Positions 1-10,574 of a stretch of 33,445 bases of DNA are shown in pieces. The first letter of the stretch is position 1; every line of letters begins with the position of its first letter. Source of the DNA: Betaproteobacteria bacterium (GTDB taxonomy: Bacteria; Pseudomonadota; Gammaproteobacteria; Burkholderiales; Burkholderiaceae); the NCBI GenBank assembly GCA_018969885.1, contig JAGWXN010000005.1:1-33445 (forward strand), written 5' to 3'. The notes beneath the pieces are model-generated. The model had not been told where the DNA came from and ran no database searches. It was given only the letters and a program-made list of their open reading frames with translations. Both the position numbers and the translations under genes were made by a program.

Positions 1-69
1 CGCTGCTCGCCCGCTCGCCGGCTCGCCGGCTCGTCGTAGCGCGCCAGCGCACCGTTTCAAGGAGCTTGT

Positions 70-861
70 GTGTTCAAGGTCATCACCCTCAATCTGAACG
101 GAATTCGCTCGGCGGCCGCCAAAGGCGCGTTTGAGTGGCTGCAGGCCGAGCGCGCGGCCGTGGTGGGCGTGCAGGAGGTGAAAGCGCAGCATGATCAGGT
201 AGCGGGCGCCCACGACCGCGTCGGTCGGATGGCGGGCCACTTCCACTACGCGCAGAAGAAGGGCTATTCCGGCGTGGGCCTTTACCTGCGCGAGGCGCCG
301 AGCGATGTGGTGCGCGGCATCGGCGATGCCGGGTTTGATGCCGAGGGCCGCTGGATCGAGGCGCGCTATGACCGCCCGGGACGGCGGCTGAGCCTGGTGA
401 GTTGCTATGTGCCGAGCGGCTCAAGCGGCGAGGAGCGTCAGGCGGCCAAGTTCCGCTTTCTTGATCTGCTCGCGCCAAAACTTGCAGCGCTCGCGGCCGA
501 GCGTGAATTCATTCTGATGGGCGATGTGAATATTGCGCACCAGGAGCGTGATCTGAAGAACTGGAAAAGCAACCAGAAAAACAGCGGCTTTCTTCCCGAA
601 GAGCGAGCCTGGATGACCGAGCTGCTTGCGGGCACGAGGCTGGTTGATGTGTACCGGCGACTGCACCCCGACACCACCGATGCCTGCTACACCTGGTGGA
701 GTAATCGCGGCGAGGCCTGGGCAAAAAACGTGGGCTGGCGACTCGATTATCAGATTGCCACACCGGCGCTCGCCGAGTGCGCGCGCCAGGCGCTCATCTA
801 TAAGACGCAGCGCTTTTCCGACCATGCGCCACTTGCCGTGAGCTACGACTTCAAGCTGTAA
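70..861 (+). CDS. xth: Exodeoxyribonuclease III (AP endonuclease family)
   Basis: This is a Mg-dependent 3'-5' exonuclease and apurinic-site endonuclease of the exonuclease/endonuclease/phosphatase fold, acting in base-excision repair. The 263 residues are full family length. Visible motifs are NLNGIR at the N-terminus, the metal-binding Glu36 in VQEVK, Tyr113 in SCYVPSG, Asp152 and Asn154 in GDVN, and the catalytic Asp251-His252 pair in SDHAPL near the C-terminus. The start is a GTG with a strong AAGGAG ribosome site at 59-64, five bases upstream. Family assignment is secure; whether it is the housekeeping Xth or a second paralogue cannot be told from this window. pyrE follows after 61 bp on the same strand. 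Confidence 0.95.
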   Translation: MFKVITLNLNGIRSAAAKGAFEWLQAERAAVVGVQEVKAQHDQVAGAHDRVGRMAGHFHYAQKKGYSGVGLYLREAPSDVVRGIGDAGFDAEGRWIEARYDRPGRRLSLVSCYVPSGSSGEERQAAKFRFLDLLAPKLAALAAEREFILMGDVNIAHQERDLKNWKSNQKNSGFLPEERAWMTELLAGTRLVDVYRRLHPDTTDACYTWWSNRGEAWAKNVGWRLDYQIATPALAECARQALIYKTQRFSDHAPLAVSYDFKL

Positions 862-922
862 GGCGAGGCGGCTCCGCCGTATCATCGCGGACCGATCCGA
901 AATCTGTCCGAGGGAGCTTGTC

Positions 923-1600
923 TTGAGTAGCAGCGATCTGCGCACGCAGTTCATCCGTTTTTCGGTGCAGGCCGGCATCCTGCGCTTTGGTGAGTTCCGC
1001 ACCAAGGCGGGTCGACTGTCGCCCTATTTCTTCAATGCCGGTCTCTTCAACGATGGCGCGCTGCTCGGACAGGTGGCCGAGTTTTATGCGCAGACGCTGC
1101 TGGCCGCCGAGCGCGAGGGCCGGATCGCCTTCGACATGCTGTTCGGGCCGGCCTATAAAGGCATCACGCTTGCCTCGGCCACCGCGGTGGCGCTTGCGCG
1201 GCTCGGTCGTAACGTACCCTTTGCCTTCAATCGCAAGGAGGCGAAAGATCATGGCGAGGGCGGCACGCTGATTGGTGCGCCGCTCGCCGGACGGGTTGTG
1301 ATCATTGATGATGTGATCAGCGCCGGCACCTCGGTTCGCGAATCGGTTGAGCTCATCCGGGCGCACGGGGCGAGTCCCTCGGCCGTCATGATCGCGCTGG
1401 ATCGCCAGGAGCGCGCGGGCGATGCCCAACAGGTGGGCGAGCTCTCGGCGAGCCAGGAGGTGGCGCGGCTTTACGGCATGCCGGTGCTGGCCATTGCAAG
1501 CCTTGATGATCTGCTCACGTATCTGTCATCCGCCAATGCGTCGGATGCGCCCCATCGCGAGCGGGTCGCAGCCTATCGCGCGCGCTACGGCGAATCCTGA
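923..1600 (+). CDS. pyrE: Orotate phosphoribosyltransferase
   Basis: This enzyme converts orotate plus PRPP to orotidine 5'-phosphate, the fifth step of de novo pyrimidine synthesis, in the cytoplasm. The 225-residue length is typical. The PRPP-binding signature [13 protein letters not shown] lies at about residues 125-138, preceded by the conserved FGPAYKGI loop and the [13 protein letters not shown] catalytic loop. The start is TTG with GGGAG six bases upstream (912-916). A later start would cut into the conserved N-terminal FVLRFGEF-like segment, here [19 protein letters not shown]. It may be cotranscribed with xth, because the 61-bp gap shows no convincing terminator, only a short GC hairpin without a T run. 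Confidence 0.96.
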   Translation: MSSSDLRTQFIRFSVQAGILRFGEFRTKAGRLSPYFFNAGLFNDGALLGQVAEFYAQTLLAAEREGRIAFDMLFGPAYKGITLASATAVALARLGRNVPFAFNRKEAKDHGEGGTLIGAPLAGRVVIIDDVISAGTSVRESVELIRAHGASPSAVMIALDRQERAGDAQQVGELSASQEVARLYGMPVLAIASLDDLLTYLSSANASDAPHRERVAAYRARYGES

Positions 1601-1632
1601 CGCTTCGATTCTTACCCCTCTGGAGTGTTGCC

Positions 1633-2028
1633 ATGCCCTTGCTGCCCCGCCTGGAAGACGACCAGCTCGCGCCCGAGGCGCGCGCGGTGTTTGAGGAGAT
1701 CCGCCGAGTCCGAGGCGCCGACTATGTGAACGACATCTGGCGGGTGCTTGCCAATGATCCGGCGCTTCTTGCGCGCACCTGGTCGCAGACCCGAGCGACC
1801 ATGGCTCCCGGTGCGCTCGATGGTCTTACGAAGGAATTCATTTACCTCGCCGCCTCCATCACCAACGACTGCGAGTACTGCATCCGCACACACACCGCAT
1901 CGGCACGCGCCAAGGGCATGACCGATGCGCAGTTCGCAGAACTCCTGGCGGTGGTGGGACTGGCCAACCAGTTCAACCGGCTGGCGGCGGGCACGCGGGT
2001 GGAGGTGGATGCCCGCTATCGAGATTGA
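1633..2028 (+). CDS. Carboxymuconolactone decarboxylase / AhpD-like family protein
   Basis: A 131-residue all-helical protein of the carboxymuconolactone decarboxylase superfamily. It carries the AhpD-type redox signature: Cys80-x-x-Cys83 followed by His87, in NDCEYCIRTHTASA. Members with this motif are usually alkylhydroperoxidase-like or peroxidase-related; true carboxymuconolactone decarboxylases lack the CxxC pair. A peroxide or thiol-redox role is therefore more likely than a step in protocatechuate breakdown, but the substrate is unknown. ATG start with GGAG eight bases upstream. It sits 32 bp after pyrE on the same strand and converges on gatB. Confidence 0.85.
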   Translation: MPLLPRLEDDQLAPEARAVFEEIRRVRGADYVNDIWRVLANDPALLARTWSQTRATMAPGALDGLTKEFIYLAASITNDCEYCIRTHTASARAKGMTDAQFAELLAVVGLANQFNRLAAGTRVEVDARYRD

Positions 2029-2048
2029 GGGCGGGCAACTGGAAGCAA

Positions 2049-2074
2049 GCGACTCGGAGCGGGCGACTCGGAGC
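2049..2074 (+). repeat. Short tandem direct repeat (12-bp unit, two copies)
   Basis: GCGACTCGGAGC occurs at 2049-2060 and again at 2063-2074, in the 73-bp gap between the convergent AhpD-like gene and gatB. No role is evident. I see no hairpin followed by a T run here, so it is not a recognisable intrinsic terminator. Confidence 0.5.
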
Positions 2075-2101
2075 CGGCCATCTGGACCCGCGCGTGGGGG
2101 T

Positions 2102-3625
2102 CTACGACGCCGGCGCCCCGCCCAGCCGCGCGCGCAGCAACTCGTTTACCTGCTGTGGGTTCGCCTTGCCGCGGCTCGCCTTCATCACCTGGCCAACCAG
2201 CGCATTGAAGGCCTTGTCCTTGCCCGCGCGAAACTCCTCGACCGACTTCGGATTGGCGGCCATGACTTCATCGACCAGTTTACCGATGGCATCACCGTCG
2301 CTGATCTGTTTGAGCCCGCGCGCATCGATCAGCCGATCGGGGGCGTCGTCACCCGCCTGAGGCTCGGCCCATAGCAGCGCGAAGAGCTCGCGGGCGATCT
2401 TGCCCGACACGGTGCCGTCATCGATTCGCCGGATGAGCGCAGCGACCTGACCAGGTGTGACCGGCGCGCCGGCAATCTCCAGCCCATCGCGGTTGAGGGC
2501 CGCCGCCACCTCGCCCATCACCCAGTTGGCGGCTGATTTGGCCGACGTGGCGCCCGGTGTGGTGCCAAGCGCCTGCAGCACCGCGTCGAAGTAGTCGGCG
2601 GTGGCGCGGCTTGCGGTGAGGGTGGTGGCGTCATAGGCCGAGAGCGCGTAATCGCGCTGATAGCGTTCGCGGCGCGCGCTGGGGAGTTCGGGCAGACTGG
2701 CCCGCACTGTCTCGATCCAGGGCGCGTCGATCTCGAGCGTAGGCAGGTCGGGGTCGGGGAAATAGCGATAGTCGTGCGCGTCTTCCTTGCTGCGCATTGA
2801 GCGGGTTTCGTCACGATCCGGGTCGTAGAGTCGGGTTTCCTGAACCACCCGACCGCCATCGTCGATCAGATCGATCTGGCGCCGCACCTCGAACTCGATC
2901 GCGCGTTCGAGAAAGCGAAATGAATTGAGGTTCTTGATCTCGCAGCGCGTGCCGAGTTCGGTGCTGCCATGAATGCGAACCGAAACATTGGCGTCGCACC
3001 GAAACGAGCCCTCCTGCATGTTGCCGTCGCAGATGCCCAGCCACACCACCAGCCCGTGAAGCGCGCGCGCGTAGGCAACTGCTTCGCGCGCCGAGCGCAG
3101 GTCGGGTTCGGTGACGATCTCGAGAAGCGGCGTGCCCGCGCGATTCAGGTCGATGCCGGAATAGCCGTGAAAATCTTCATGGAGCGATTTGCCTGCGTCT
3201 TCCTCGAGGTGAGCGCGGGTGAGTCGGACTGCGCGCTCGCAGGCTGCGCCGTCTTGTTCCCAGGCAATGGTGAGCTCGCCCCCCGCCACCACCGGCGTCT
3301 CGTATTGGCTGATCTGATAGCCCTTGGGCAGATCGGGGTAGAAATAATTCTTGCGGGCAAAGACCGAGCGCGGTGCGATCTGCGCGCCCACGGCGAGGCC
3401 AAAGCGAATCGCACAGGCCACCGCCGCGCGGTTGGCAACCGGCAGCACGCCGGGTAGCGCCAGATCGATTGCGCAGGCCTGGGTGTTGGGCTCGGCGCCG
3501 AATGCGGTGGCGGCGCCGGAGAACATTTTTGAGGCGGTGGCGAGCTGCACATGGGTTTCCAGCCCGATCACCACTTCCCAGGTGCGACCGGCACGGCGGA
3601 CAAGGGCGGCTTGCGGTGCGTTCAT
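2102..3625 (-). CDS. gatB: Asp-tRNA(Asn)/Glu-tRNA(Gln) amidotransferase subunit B
   Basis: GatB is the tRNA-binding and kinase subunit of the GatCAB amidotransferase. It activates mischarged Glu-tRNA(Gln) or Asp-tRNA(Asn) with ATP and receives ammonia from GatA. The sequence shows the N-terminal [40 protein letters not shown] and [18 protein letters not shown] blocks, and a C-terminal YqeY-like tail ([16 protein letters not shown]). I place the start at the ATG at 3625, giving 507 residues. The open frame extends 17 codons further, but the conserved N-terminus begins shortly after this ATG and AAGG lies upstream. It is the last gene of the leftward gatC-gatA-lipoprotein-gatB unit. Confidence 0.97.
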   Translation of the reverse strand: MNAPQAALVRRAGRTWEVVIGLETHVQLATASKMFSGAATAFGAEPNTQACAIDLALPGVLPVANRAAVACAIRFGLAVGAQIAPRSVFARKNYFYPDLPKGYQISQYETPVVAGGELTIAWEQDGAACERAVRLTRAHLEEDAGKSLHEDFHGYSGIDLNRAGTPLLEIVTEPDLRSAREAVAYARALHGLVVWLGICDGNMQEGSFRCDANVSVRIHGSTELGTRCEIKNLNSFRFLERAIEFEVRRQIDLIDDGGRVVQETRLYDPDRDETRSMRSKEDAHDYRYFPDPDLPTLEIDAPWIETVRASLPELPSARRERYQRDYALSAYDATTLTASRATADYFDAVLQALGTTPGATSAKSAANWVMGEVAAALNRDGLEIAGAPVTPGQVAALIRRIDDGTVSGKIARELFALLWAEPQAGDDAPDRLIDARGLKQISDGDAIGKLVDEVMAANPKSVEEFRAGKDKAFNALVGQVMKASRGKANPQQVNELLRARLGGAPAS

Positions 3626-3638
3626 TCGAAGAAAAGCC

Positions 3639-4118
3639 TTATTGAACCTGTGCGCACGAACCGGTGCGCGGGTCAAACATCACCGGCCAGGCGTCTTCGG
3701 CGATGCCGGGCGAGCAGCGGTGTTCGCAGCCGGCGTGTCCCAGGGTGACGCGCCGTCCGTCCTGCCAGATCATGAGTTTGCAGGCGCTGCCGTCGCGCGC
3801 GAGGAGCTCGACGTGCGGACGCGACTGCACCTGGCGGAAATCGGCGAGCTCGAAGCGGCAGGTTCCGCGGTGACCGACCCACAGCTGCCAGGACAGTGCA
3901 CGCACCGTGCCGTCGCTGACCGAGAGTCGGGCCTGCTCGCGAAAGTCGTTGATGTCCCGCTGTTCGCAGCGCGCATCAAGGTGGATCGGTCGGTCGGCGA
4001 TGGGCGCCGGCGCCACACCCGCGCAACCGGCGAGCGTGGCGAGGGCGAGCGGGCCGAGCAGGCGGGCGGCGGCGAGTCTCGCGGGGGCGGCCGGCATGGC
4101 GCAGTGCTCGCCGGTCAT
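3639..4118 (-). CDS. Small cysteine-rich lipoprotein encoded between gatA and gatB
   Basis: I do not recognise the family. The protein is 159 residues from the first ATG, which overlaps the gatA stop as ATGA, or 152 from the second Met (position 4097). The N-terminus is a typical lipoprotein signal: an Arg-containing n-region, a hydrophobic Leu/Ala stretch and the lipobox LAGC, with the acylated Cys at residue 32. The mature part is polar and contains six further Cys (in ARCEQ, GTCRF, SACKL, AGCEHRC and GSCAQ), suggesting disulphides in the periplasm. gatB starts 13 bp after its stop, so it is very probably translated with the gat genes. A function in amidotransfer is unlikely given the predicted export; the link is probably positional only. 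Confidence 0.8.
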   Translation of the reverse strand: MTGEHCAMPAAPARLAAARLLGPLALATLAGCAGVAPAPIADRPIHLDARCEQRDINDFREQARLSVSDGTVRALSWQLWVGHRGTCRFELADFRQVQSRPHVELLARDGSACKLMIWQDGRRVTLGHAGCEHRCSPGIAEDAWPVMFDPRTGSCAQVQ

Positions 4119-5581
4119 GGCCCGGCCGGTCGGCGCTGGTGCCAGTCGGTGACCTGCTGAAACTGATGGCCGACATTGAGCAGACGCGCCTCGTCGAACG
4201 GCCTACCGATCAGCTGCAGGCCCACCGGACGGCCTCGCGCGCCAAAACCCGCGGGTACCGACATGCCCGGCAGCCCCGCAAGCGATGCGGGCAGCGTGTA
4301 GATATCGGCGAGGTAGTTGGCCACCGGGTCATGCGTCTGGGTGCCAATGTCCCAGGCAACGGTGGGCGAGACCGGCCCGGCAATCAGATCGACCTGCTCG
4401 AACGCCCGGCTGAAGTCATCGGCGATCAACCGACGCAGCTTCTGCGCCTGCAGATAGTAGGCGTCGTAGTAGCCCTGCGACAGCACATAGGCGCCAATCA
4501 GAATGCGGCGTTTCACCTCGGCGCCAAACCCTTCGGCGCGGCTACGCCGATAGAGATCGGCGAGGTCCTTGGGGTTTTCGGCACGATGGCCGTAGCGCAC
4601 GCCGTCAAAACGGCTGAGGTTGCTGGAGGCCTCGGCGGGCGCAATCACATAGTAGGCCGGGATGGCGAGTTCGGTTTGCGGGAGCGAGACATCGACCAGG
4701 GTGGCGCCCAACGCCCGCAGCCGCTCGAACGCAGAGTCTAGCGCCGCCCGGACGTCATCATGCAGGCCTTCGCCGAAGAATTCCTTCGGGAGGCCGATTC
4801 TCAGACCCGCGAGCGGCCGGTCGAGTTCGCGAGAAAAATCTTCGGCTGCCCGTTGTGCGCTGGTGGAATCGCGTGGATCGAAGCCCGCCATGGCGCCCAG
4901 CAGCACCGCGCAGTCGTGCGCGCTTCGCCCCATGGCGCCGCCCTGATCGAGGCTGGAGGCGTAGGCGATCATGCCCCAGCGCGAGACGCGTCCGTAGGTC
5001 GGCTTGATACCGGTGATGCCGCACATGGCGGCGGGCTGTCTGACCGAGCCGCCGGTATCGGTGCCGGTGGCCAGTGGGGCAAGCCCGCCCGCCACCGCAG
5101 CCGCCGAACCGCCTGAGGATCCGCCTGGAATGGCCGCCGGATCCCAGGGGTTTCGGGTGGCACCGAAATGAGAATTTTCGTTTGCCCCCCCCATTGCGAA
5201 CTCGTCGCAATTGGTTTTGCCCAGGCAGACGGCGCCCGCGCTCGCCAGCCGCTCGACCACCGTGGCGTCGTAAGGGCTCACATAGTTGGCGAGCATGCGC
5301 GAGCCAGCCGTGGAACGCCAGCCGCGGGTGACAAAGATGTCCTTGTGGGCGATGGGGATGCCCAGAAGCGGCCCGCGCTCGCCCCGGGCGAGGCGCTGGT
5401 CGGCGGCCTGCGCCTGGCTGAGGGTGAGCTCGGGCTGCACATCGATAAAAGCGTTTAACGGGCTCGCGGCAACCCGGTTCAGAAAGTGGTGGGCGAGTTC
5501 GACCGCGCTGGTCTGACCCGAGGCAAGCGCAAGCGCGAGCTCGGCGACCGAGGCCTGGGCGGGGTCGGTGAGGCCGCTCAC
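4115..5581 (-). CDS. gatA: Asp-tRNA(Asn)/Glu-tRNA(Gln) amidotransferase subunit A
   Basis: GatA is the glutaminase subunit of GatCAB, an amidase-signature enzyme that releases ammonia from glutamine for transfer to the tRNA-bound acid. The Ser-cisSer-Lys triad is intact: Lys80 in IAHKDIF, Ser155 in PGGSSGGSA and Ser179 in [10 protein letters not shown]. These spacings match the known GatA triad. The length of 488 residues is normal. The start is GTG, overlapping the gatC stop as GTGA; the gene ends with an ATGA overlap into the lipoprotein gene. Both overlaps suggest translational coupling across the operon. Confidence 0.97.
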   Translation of the reverse strand: MSGLTDPAQASVAELALALASGQTSAVELAHHFLNRVAASPLNAFIDVQPELTLSQAQAADQRLARGERGPLLGIPIAHKDIFVTRGWRSTAGSRMLANYVSPYDATVVERLASAGAVCLGKTNCDEFAMGGANENSHFGATRNPWDPAAIPGGSSGGSAAAVAGGLAPLATGTDTGGSVRQPAAMCGITGIKPTYGRVSRWGMIAYASSLDQGGAMGRSAHDCAVLLGAMAGFDPRDSTSAQRAAEDFSRELDRPLAGLRIGLPKEFFGEGLHDDVRAALDSAFERLRALGATLVDVSLPQTELAIPAYYVIAPAEASSNLSRFDGVRYGHRAENPKDLADLYRRSRAEGFGAEVKRRILIGAYVLSQGYYDAYYLQAQKLRRLIADDFSRAFEQVDLIAGPVSPTVAWDIGTQTHDPVANYLADIYTLPASLAGLPGMSVPAGFGARGRPVGLQLIGRPFDEARLLNVGHQFQQVTDWHQRRPAGP

Positions 5582-5865
5582 TCGATCACCCGTGGAACCA
5601 GGTAAAGCCCGGCCTCGACCTTGGGCGCGCCTGCCTGCAGCGCCGCACGTGCATCGGACTCGGTCACCGCGTCGTCTCGCAGACGCAGCGCGAGCGCATG
5701 GGGATGGGTCAGCGGCGCCACCCCCTGGGTGTCGACGGACTGCAGCCTGTCGATCAGCCCGAGGACTGCGTTGAGGTCGGCCTGTAGTGCAGCCTGCTCG
5801 GCCGGATCGAGATCAAGACGTGCGAGCGTGGCCAGGCGTCGCACGGCATCAGCGTTTAGGGACAT
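5578..5865 (-). CDS. gatC: Asp-tRNA(Asn)/Glu-tRNA(Gln) amidotransferase subunit C
   Basis: GatC is the small subunit (95 residues) that wraps around the GatA-GatB interface and stabilises the complex. The sequence has the typical N-terminal helix ([20 protein letters not shown]), the central [19 protein letters not shown] segment and a C-terminal [11 protein letters not shown] tail equivalent to the usual 'FLVPKVIE'. It is first in the leftward operon and divergent from mreB, with 178 bp between the two starts. Together with gatA and gatB it implies that this organism makes Gln-tRNA and/or Asn-tRNA by the indirect route. Confidence 0.95.
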   Translation of the reverse strand: MSLNADAVRRLATLARLDLDPAEQAALQADLNAVLGLIDRLQSVDTQGVAPLTHPHALALRLRDDAVTESDARAALQAGAPKVEAGLYLVPRVIE

Positions 5866-5875
5866 TCGACGAATG

Positions 5876-5890
5876 ATAATACGGTATGAT
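5876..5890. promoter_or_regulatory. Candidate divergent -10 elements for gatC and mreB
   Basis: This AT-rich patch is in the otherwise GC-rich 178-bp gap between gatC and mreB. On the + strand TATGAT (5885-5890) is a good -10 match facing mreB, which would leave an mreB leader of roughly 150 nt. On the - strand TATTAT (5881-5876) faces gatC, close to its start at 5865. Matching -35 boxes are weak on both sides (for example TTCAGG for gatC, about 19 bp away). The two elements nearly abut, so the promoters would compete. The remainder of the gap shows nothing I recognise. Confidence 0.35.
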
Positions 5891-6028
5891 TTCTGCCCTG
5901 CCTGAACGGGGTTCTTTCCTTCTCAGGCAAACGAATCCGGTCGCGGCCGGCGCCGGGCGGAACCCTACGCGGAACTGCCCGGATCTCGATCGCGGCGCCC
6001 CCGGCGAGCGTGCCGGCCATCCCTCTGA

Positions 6029-7087
<1,059 letters not shown>

Positions 7088-7140
7088 GGCGAAGCGGCGG
7101 CCGCGCCGCGCGCCGCTCTCCCGCGCTTCACAAAGAGCCG

Positions 7141-8058
7141 ATGGACCGAGCACCGCCGCCTTTTTTCCGGCAGGGCCTGTCGGCCGACGTCCGACTGGTT
7201 CTGTTCGCGCTCGCGGCGGTGGCGCTGCTGGTGCTCGATGCGCGCTATCGTGCCCTCGAGGTCGTCCGCGCGGCAGTGGGGACGGCGCTCTACCCTGTGC
7301 AGCGTGCGCTCCTTGCGCCGCGCGATGCGGTATCGGTGCTGGCTGACTACGCGGGTGGGGTGAGCCGTCTGCGCGAAGATAACGAGCGGCTGGTCCGGCT
7401 CGAGGCCGCCAATGCCCGGTCCCTCCAGCAGGGTGAGCATCTGGCCGCTGAAAATGCCCAGCTTCGAAAGCTGCTCGGCATGCGCGAGCGCAGTTCATTC
7501 CGCTCGACGGTGGCGGAGGTTCTCTATGAAACCGGTGATCCGTTTACCCGGCGGGTGGTGGTCGACCGCGGCGAGCAGCACGGGCTCCTGGCCGGCCAGC
7601 CGGTACTCGATGCCCAAGGGGTCATCGGCCAGATCTCCCGCGTGCTGCCGCTATCGGCCGAGGTGACGCTGCTCACCGATCGCGCCTCGACGCTACCGGT
7701 GGAGGTGCGTCGTAACGGTGTGCGTGCTGTGGCATTCGGCGCCGGTCGAGCCGATCTGGTCGAGCTACGCTACCTGCCCGCAGGGGTCGACCTGCGGGCC
7801 GGTGACGAACTCTTCACCTCCGGGCTGGATGGCGTGTTTCCGGCGGGTCTGCCGGTTGGACGGGTGCGGGAGGTGCGCCGCGGCGGCTCCTCGTTTACGG
7901 TCGCACGGGTTGAGCCGGCGGCTGCGGTCGAACGCTCGCGCATGCTCCTGGTGTTGCTCGAGGCTACCGGCGGTCGGCCCTCGTTTGAGCCGCCACGCCC
8001 AGCCGCTGAGCCGGCTGGCCGGGCGCCGGGGGCGCGCGGCAAGGGAGCGGGCGGATGA
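7141..8058 (+). CDS. mreC: Rod shape-determining protein MreC
   Basis: MreC is a bitopic inner-membrane protein whose periplasmic beta domain activates PBP2-RodA. The 305 residues show a short cytoplasmic tail, one transmembrane helix at about residues 18-36 (LVLFALAAVALLVLDA), a coiled-coil stretch (about 70-110, rich in REDNERLVRLEAAN and LAAENAQLRKLL) and the beta-barrel region with GVIGQISRVLPLSAEVTLLTD and the later RVREVRRGGSSFTVARVEPAA. The C-terminal tail is Pro/Ala/Gly-rich and low in complexity. The stop overlaps the mreD start as ATGA. Confidence 0.95.
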   Translation: MDRAPPPFFRQGLSADVRLVLFALAAVALLVLDARYRALEVVRAAVGTALYPVQRALLAPRDAVSVLADYAGGVSRLREDNERLVRLEAANARSLQQGEHLAAENAQLRKLLGMRERSSFRSTVAEVLYETGDPFTRRVVVDRGEQHGLLAGQPVLDAQGVIGQISRVLPLSAEVTLLTDRASTLPVEVRRNGVRAVAFGAGRADLVELRYLPAGVDLRAGDELFTSGLDGVFPAGLPVGRVREVRRGGSSFTVARVEPAAAVERSRMLLVLLEATGGRPSFEPPRPAAEPAGRAPGARGKGAGG

Positions 8059-8570
8059 ACACCCATCGCGAAACCGTGCTGCTACCGGCCAATCGCGCGT
8101 TTGCGGCGTTCAGTCTCGCCTGCGCATTTCTACTGAACCTGTTTCCGTGGGGACCGTTGCCGCTCGCCCCGGATTTTGTCGCGCTCGCGCTCGTATTCTG
8201 GAGCCTTCGTCAGCCGCAAATGGTGGGGATTGGCGTGGCCTTTGCGCTGGGGCTGCTCATGGATATTCATTCGGCGGCGCTTCTGGGCGAGCATGCGCTT
8301 GCCTATAGCCTCGTTTCTTATGGCGCCATCAGCCTGCACCGGCGGCTCGCCTGGTTCGGTGCGCTCGGCCGGATGCTCCATCTGCTGCCGCTTTTTTTGC
8401 TCGCACAGGTCACCACCCTGATCATCCGCATGGTGCTGGGCGCGGAGTTTCCGGGCTGGCTTTATTTCGTACCCAGCCTCGCAGCGACCGCGCTCTGGGT
8501 GCCTACCGAATGGTTGCTGCTCGCGCCGCAGCGCCGACCGGTCGAGCGCGACGAGACCCGGCCGCTATGA
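8055..8570 (+). CDS. mreD: Rod shape-determining protein MreD
   Basis: MreD is a small polytopic membrane protein of the elongasome. The 171 residues are mostly hydrophobic, with about five membrane segments. The family features PWGPLPLAPDFVALALVFWSLRQPQMVGIGVAFALGLLMDI (membrane segment 2-3 with the conserved GLLMDI end) and ALLGEHALAYSLVSY are clear. The ATG lies in the ATGA overlap with the mreC stop, which implies coupled translation. mrdA follows after 36 bp. Confidence 0.94.
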   Translation: MNTHRETVLLPANRAFAAFSLACAFLLNLFPWGPLPLAPDFVALALVFWSLRQPQMVGIGVAFALGLLMDIHSAALLGEHALAYSLVSYGAISLHRRLAWFGALGRMLHLLPLFLLAQVTTLIIRMVLGAEFPGWLYFVPSLAATALWVPTEWLLLAPQRRPVERDETRPL

Positions 8571-8606
8571 GCGAACGCCCGCTTCCCGCGACGCCCGCAG
8601 GCTGTC

Positions 8607-10574
8607 ATGCGTGTGACTGACGACGTCAATCAGGCGCTTGCGAACCTGCGCAAAATCCGCCGGCGCCTGCTTCTTTGTGCCGTGCTGTCAATCGCAGGCG
8701 GCGCGCTGCTTCTCGCGCGGCTTGCCTACCTGCAGGTGCTTCGCCACGACGATTTTCAGGCGCAGGCCGAAGACAACCGCATCGCGCTGGTGCCGGTGCC
8801 GCCCACGCGTGGCCTGATCCTCGACCGTAACGGCCTGCTGATGGCCGAGAACATCGCCTACTACACCCTGGAGCTCGCGCCGTCGCGGTTTTCCCGGCTT
8901 GAGCAGACGGTGGCCGACCTTGCCGGGCTGGTTGAGATCACGCCGCGCGATGTGCGGCGCTTTCGCCGGCTGATCGAAGACTCACGGCGCCTCGAGCCGC
9001 TGCCGATCAAATCGCGGCTGACCGATGAAGAGGTAGCAAAAATTGCCGCGAATCGCTATCGGCTGCCGGGGGTGGAGATTCGTGCCCGGCTGTTTCGAAG
9101 CTACCCGCACGGCGATCTCGCCTCACACCTGATCGGTCATATCGGTCGAATTTCACAGGCCGACCGCAAGCGGCTCGATGATGCGGGGGAGTTGTCGCGC
9201 TATCTGGGGGCGACCCATATCGGCAAGGCCGGTATCGAGCAGTCCTACGAGGCGCTGTTACACGGCCGACCCGGCTACGACGAGGTTGAGGTATCGGCTG
9301 CGGGTCGCGTGATGCGCACGCTCTCCCGGCACCCGCCGGTCAATGGGTCGGATCTCACGCTCACCATCGACCTGAGGCTGCAGTCGCTGACCGAGCAGCT
9401 GTTTAACGGCCGTCGTGGCGCGCTGGTGGCAATTGAACCCGCGAGCGGTGAGGTGCTCGCGTTCGTGTCACAGCCAAGCTTTGATCCCAACCTCTTCGTT
9501 GACGGCATTGATCCGGCAAGCTGGCAGGCCTTGAACGAAGACCCGGATAAGCCGCTCCTCAACCGGGCGCTTCGCGGCACCTACCCGCCAGGGTCCACCT
9601 ATAAACCCTTCATGGCGCTCGCCGCGCTGGAGACCGGCATGCGGCGCCCGGGCGACCTCACAGCCGATCCGGGCTACTTTCAGCTGGGCGAACATCGCTT
9701 TCGCGATTCGCGTCCCGAGGGATATGGATCGGTTGATCTGCACACCTCGATCGTGGTCTCGAGCGACACCTACTATTACAAGCTCGCCTACGACATGGGC
9801 GTTGACCGGATTCACGGCTTCATGAAGCAGTGGGGCTTTGGTCAGCGAACGGGCATTGATCTCGACCATGAAGCCACGGGCATTCTGCCGTCATCGGAAT
9901 GGAAGCAGCGGCGGTTCCGGCAGAAGTGGCTACCCGGTGAGTCGCCGTCGATCGGTATCGGACAGGGTTACAACGCCTTCACCATTCTTCAGCTCGCCCA
10001 TGCCACCGCCACGCTCGCCAACGGCGGGCGGCCGATGCGCCCGCGGCTGCTGCGCGCGTCGCAGGCGCCGGGCGCGCCGATTGAGCCGGTGGCCGCGGAC
10101 CCAGGCGAACCGATCCCGCTACGCCCCGAGCATGTGCGTCTGGTCACGCGCGCCATGGTGGACGTGAACCGGTTGGGGACCAGTCGCGTGGTGTTCAGCG
10201 GCGCGGAGTACCAGGCTGCGGGCAAGACCGGTACGGCGCAGGTGATCGGAATCCGTCAAAACGAAAAATATGATGTCCGCAAAGTGGCCGAGCGGCATCG
10301 CGATCACTCGCTGTTCGTCGCGTTCGCACCGGCCGCTTCGCCGCGAATTGCGGTGGCGGTGATCGTCGAAAACGGTGGTTTTGGCGCCCAGGCCGCAGCA
10401 CCCATCGCGCGCGCACTGTTTGATTTCCATCTCCTTGGCAAGCTGCCACCTGACCGGGCCGGCATCCGGTTGCCCCCCATGGACGAATCCGAGCTTCGCG
10501 ACGTGCCCGAAGATCTGGAGCCCGAGCGGGTGGAGGCATCGCCCGCCGCGGCACAGCCCGGAGGTGCCCGGTGA
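8607..10574 (+). CDS. mrdA: Penicillin-binding protein 2 (elongasome transpeptidase)
   Basis: PBP2 crosslinks peptidoglycan during side-wall growth, in complex with RodA and activated by MreC. This is a class B PBP of 655 residues with one N-terminal membrane helix (about 20-42), a dimerisation/pedestal domain containing PPTRGLILDRNG, and a transpeptidase domain. The catalytic motifs are intact: Ser330-Thr-Tyr-Lys333, Ser385-Ser-Asp387, and Lys540-Thr-Gly-Thr. The C-terminal extension after residue 620 is Pro/Glu/Ala-rich. The end overlaps rodA by four bases (GTGA), so the two partner proteins are translationally coupled. Confidence 0.96.
   Translation: MRVTDDVNQALANLRKIRRRLLLCAVLSIAGGALLLARLAYLQVLRHDDFQAQAEDNRIALVPVPPTRGLILDRNGLLMAENIAYYTLELAPSRFSRLEQTVADLAGLVEITPRDVRRFRRLIEDSRRLEPLPIKSRLTDEEVAKIAANRYRLPGVEIRARLFRSYPHGDLASHLIGHIGRISQADRKRLDDAGELSRYLGATHIGKAGIEQSYEALLHGRPGYDEVEVSAAGRVMRTLSRHPPVNGSDLTLTIDLRLQSLTEQLFNGRRGALVAIEPASGEVLAFVSQPSFDPNLFVDGIDPASWQALNEDPDKPLLNRALRGTYPPGSTYKPFMALAALETGMRRPGDLTADPGYFQLGEHRFRDSRPEGYGSVDLHTSIVVSSDTYYYKLAYDMGVDRIHGFMKQWGFGQRTGIDLDHEATGILPSSEWKQRRFRQKWLPGESPSIGIGQGYNAFTILQLAHATATLANGGRPMRPRLLRASQAPGAPIEPVAADPGEPIPLRPEHVRLVTRAMVDVNRLGTSRVVFSGAEYQAAGKTGTAQVIGIRQNEKYDVRKVAERHRDHSLFVAFAPAASPRIAVAVIVENGGFGAQAAAPIARALFDFHLLGKLPPDRAGIRLPPMDESELRDVPEDLEPERVEASPAAAQPGGAR

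Noticed and set aside
1..69. Repeated GCTCGCCG-like units at the left edge
   Set aside because: Only two or three imperfect short copies in GC-rich DNA before xth; no sign of a repeat array or CRISPR.
862..922. Short GGCGG/CCGCC inverted repeat after xth as a terminator
   Set aside because: Loop of about two bases and no T run; chance is likely in GC-rich sequence.
3351..4160. 269-codon + strand frame over the gatB start and the lipoprotein gene
   Set aside because: Antisense shadow. The - strand lipoprotein has a signal peptide, a lipobox and start/stop overlaps that support it instead.
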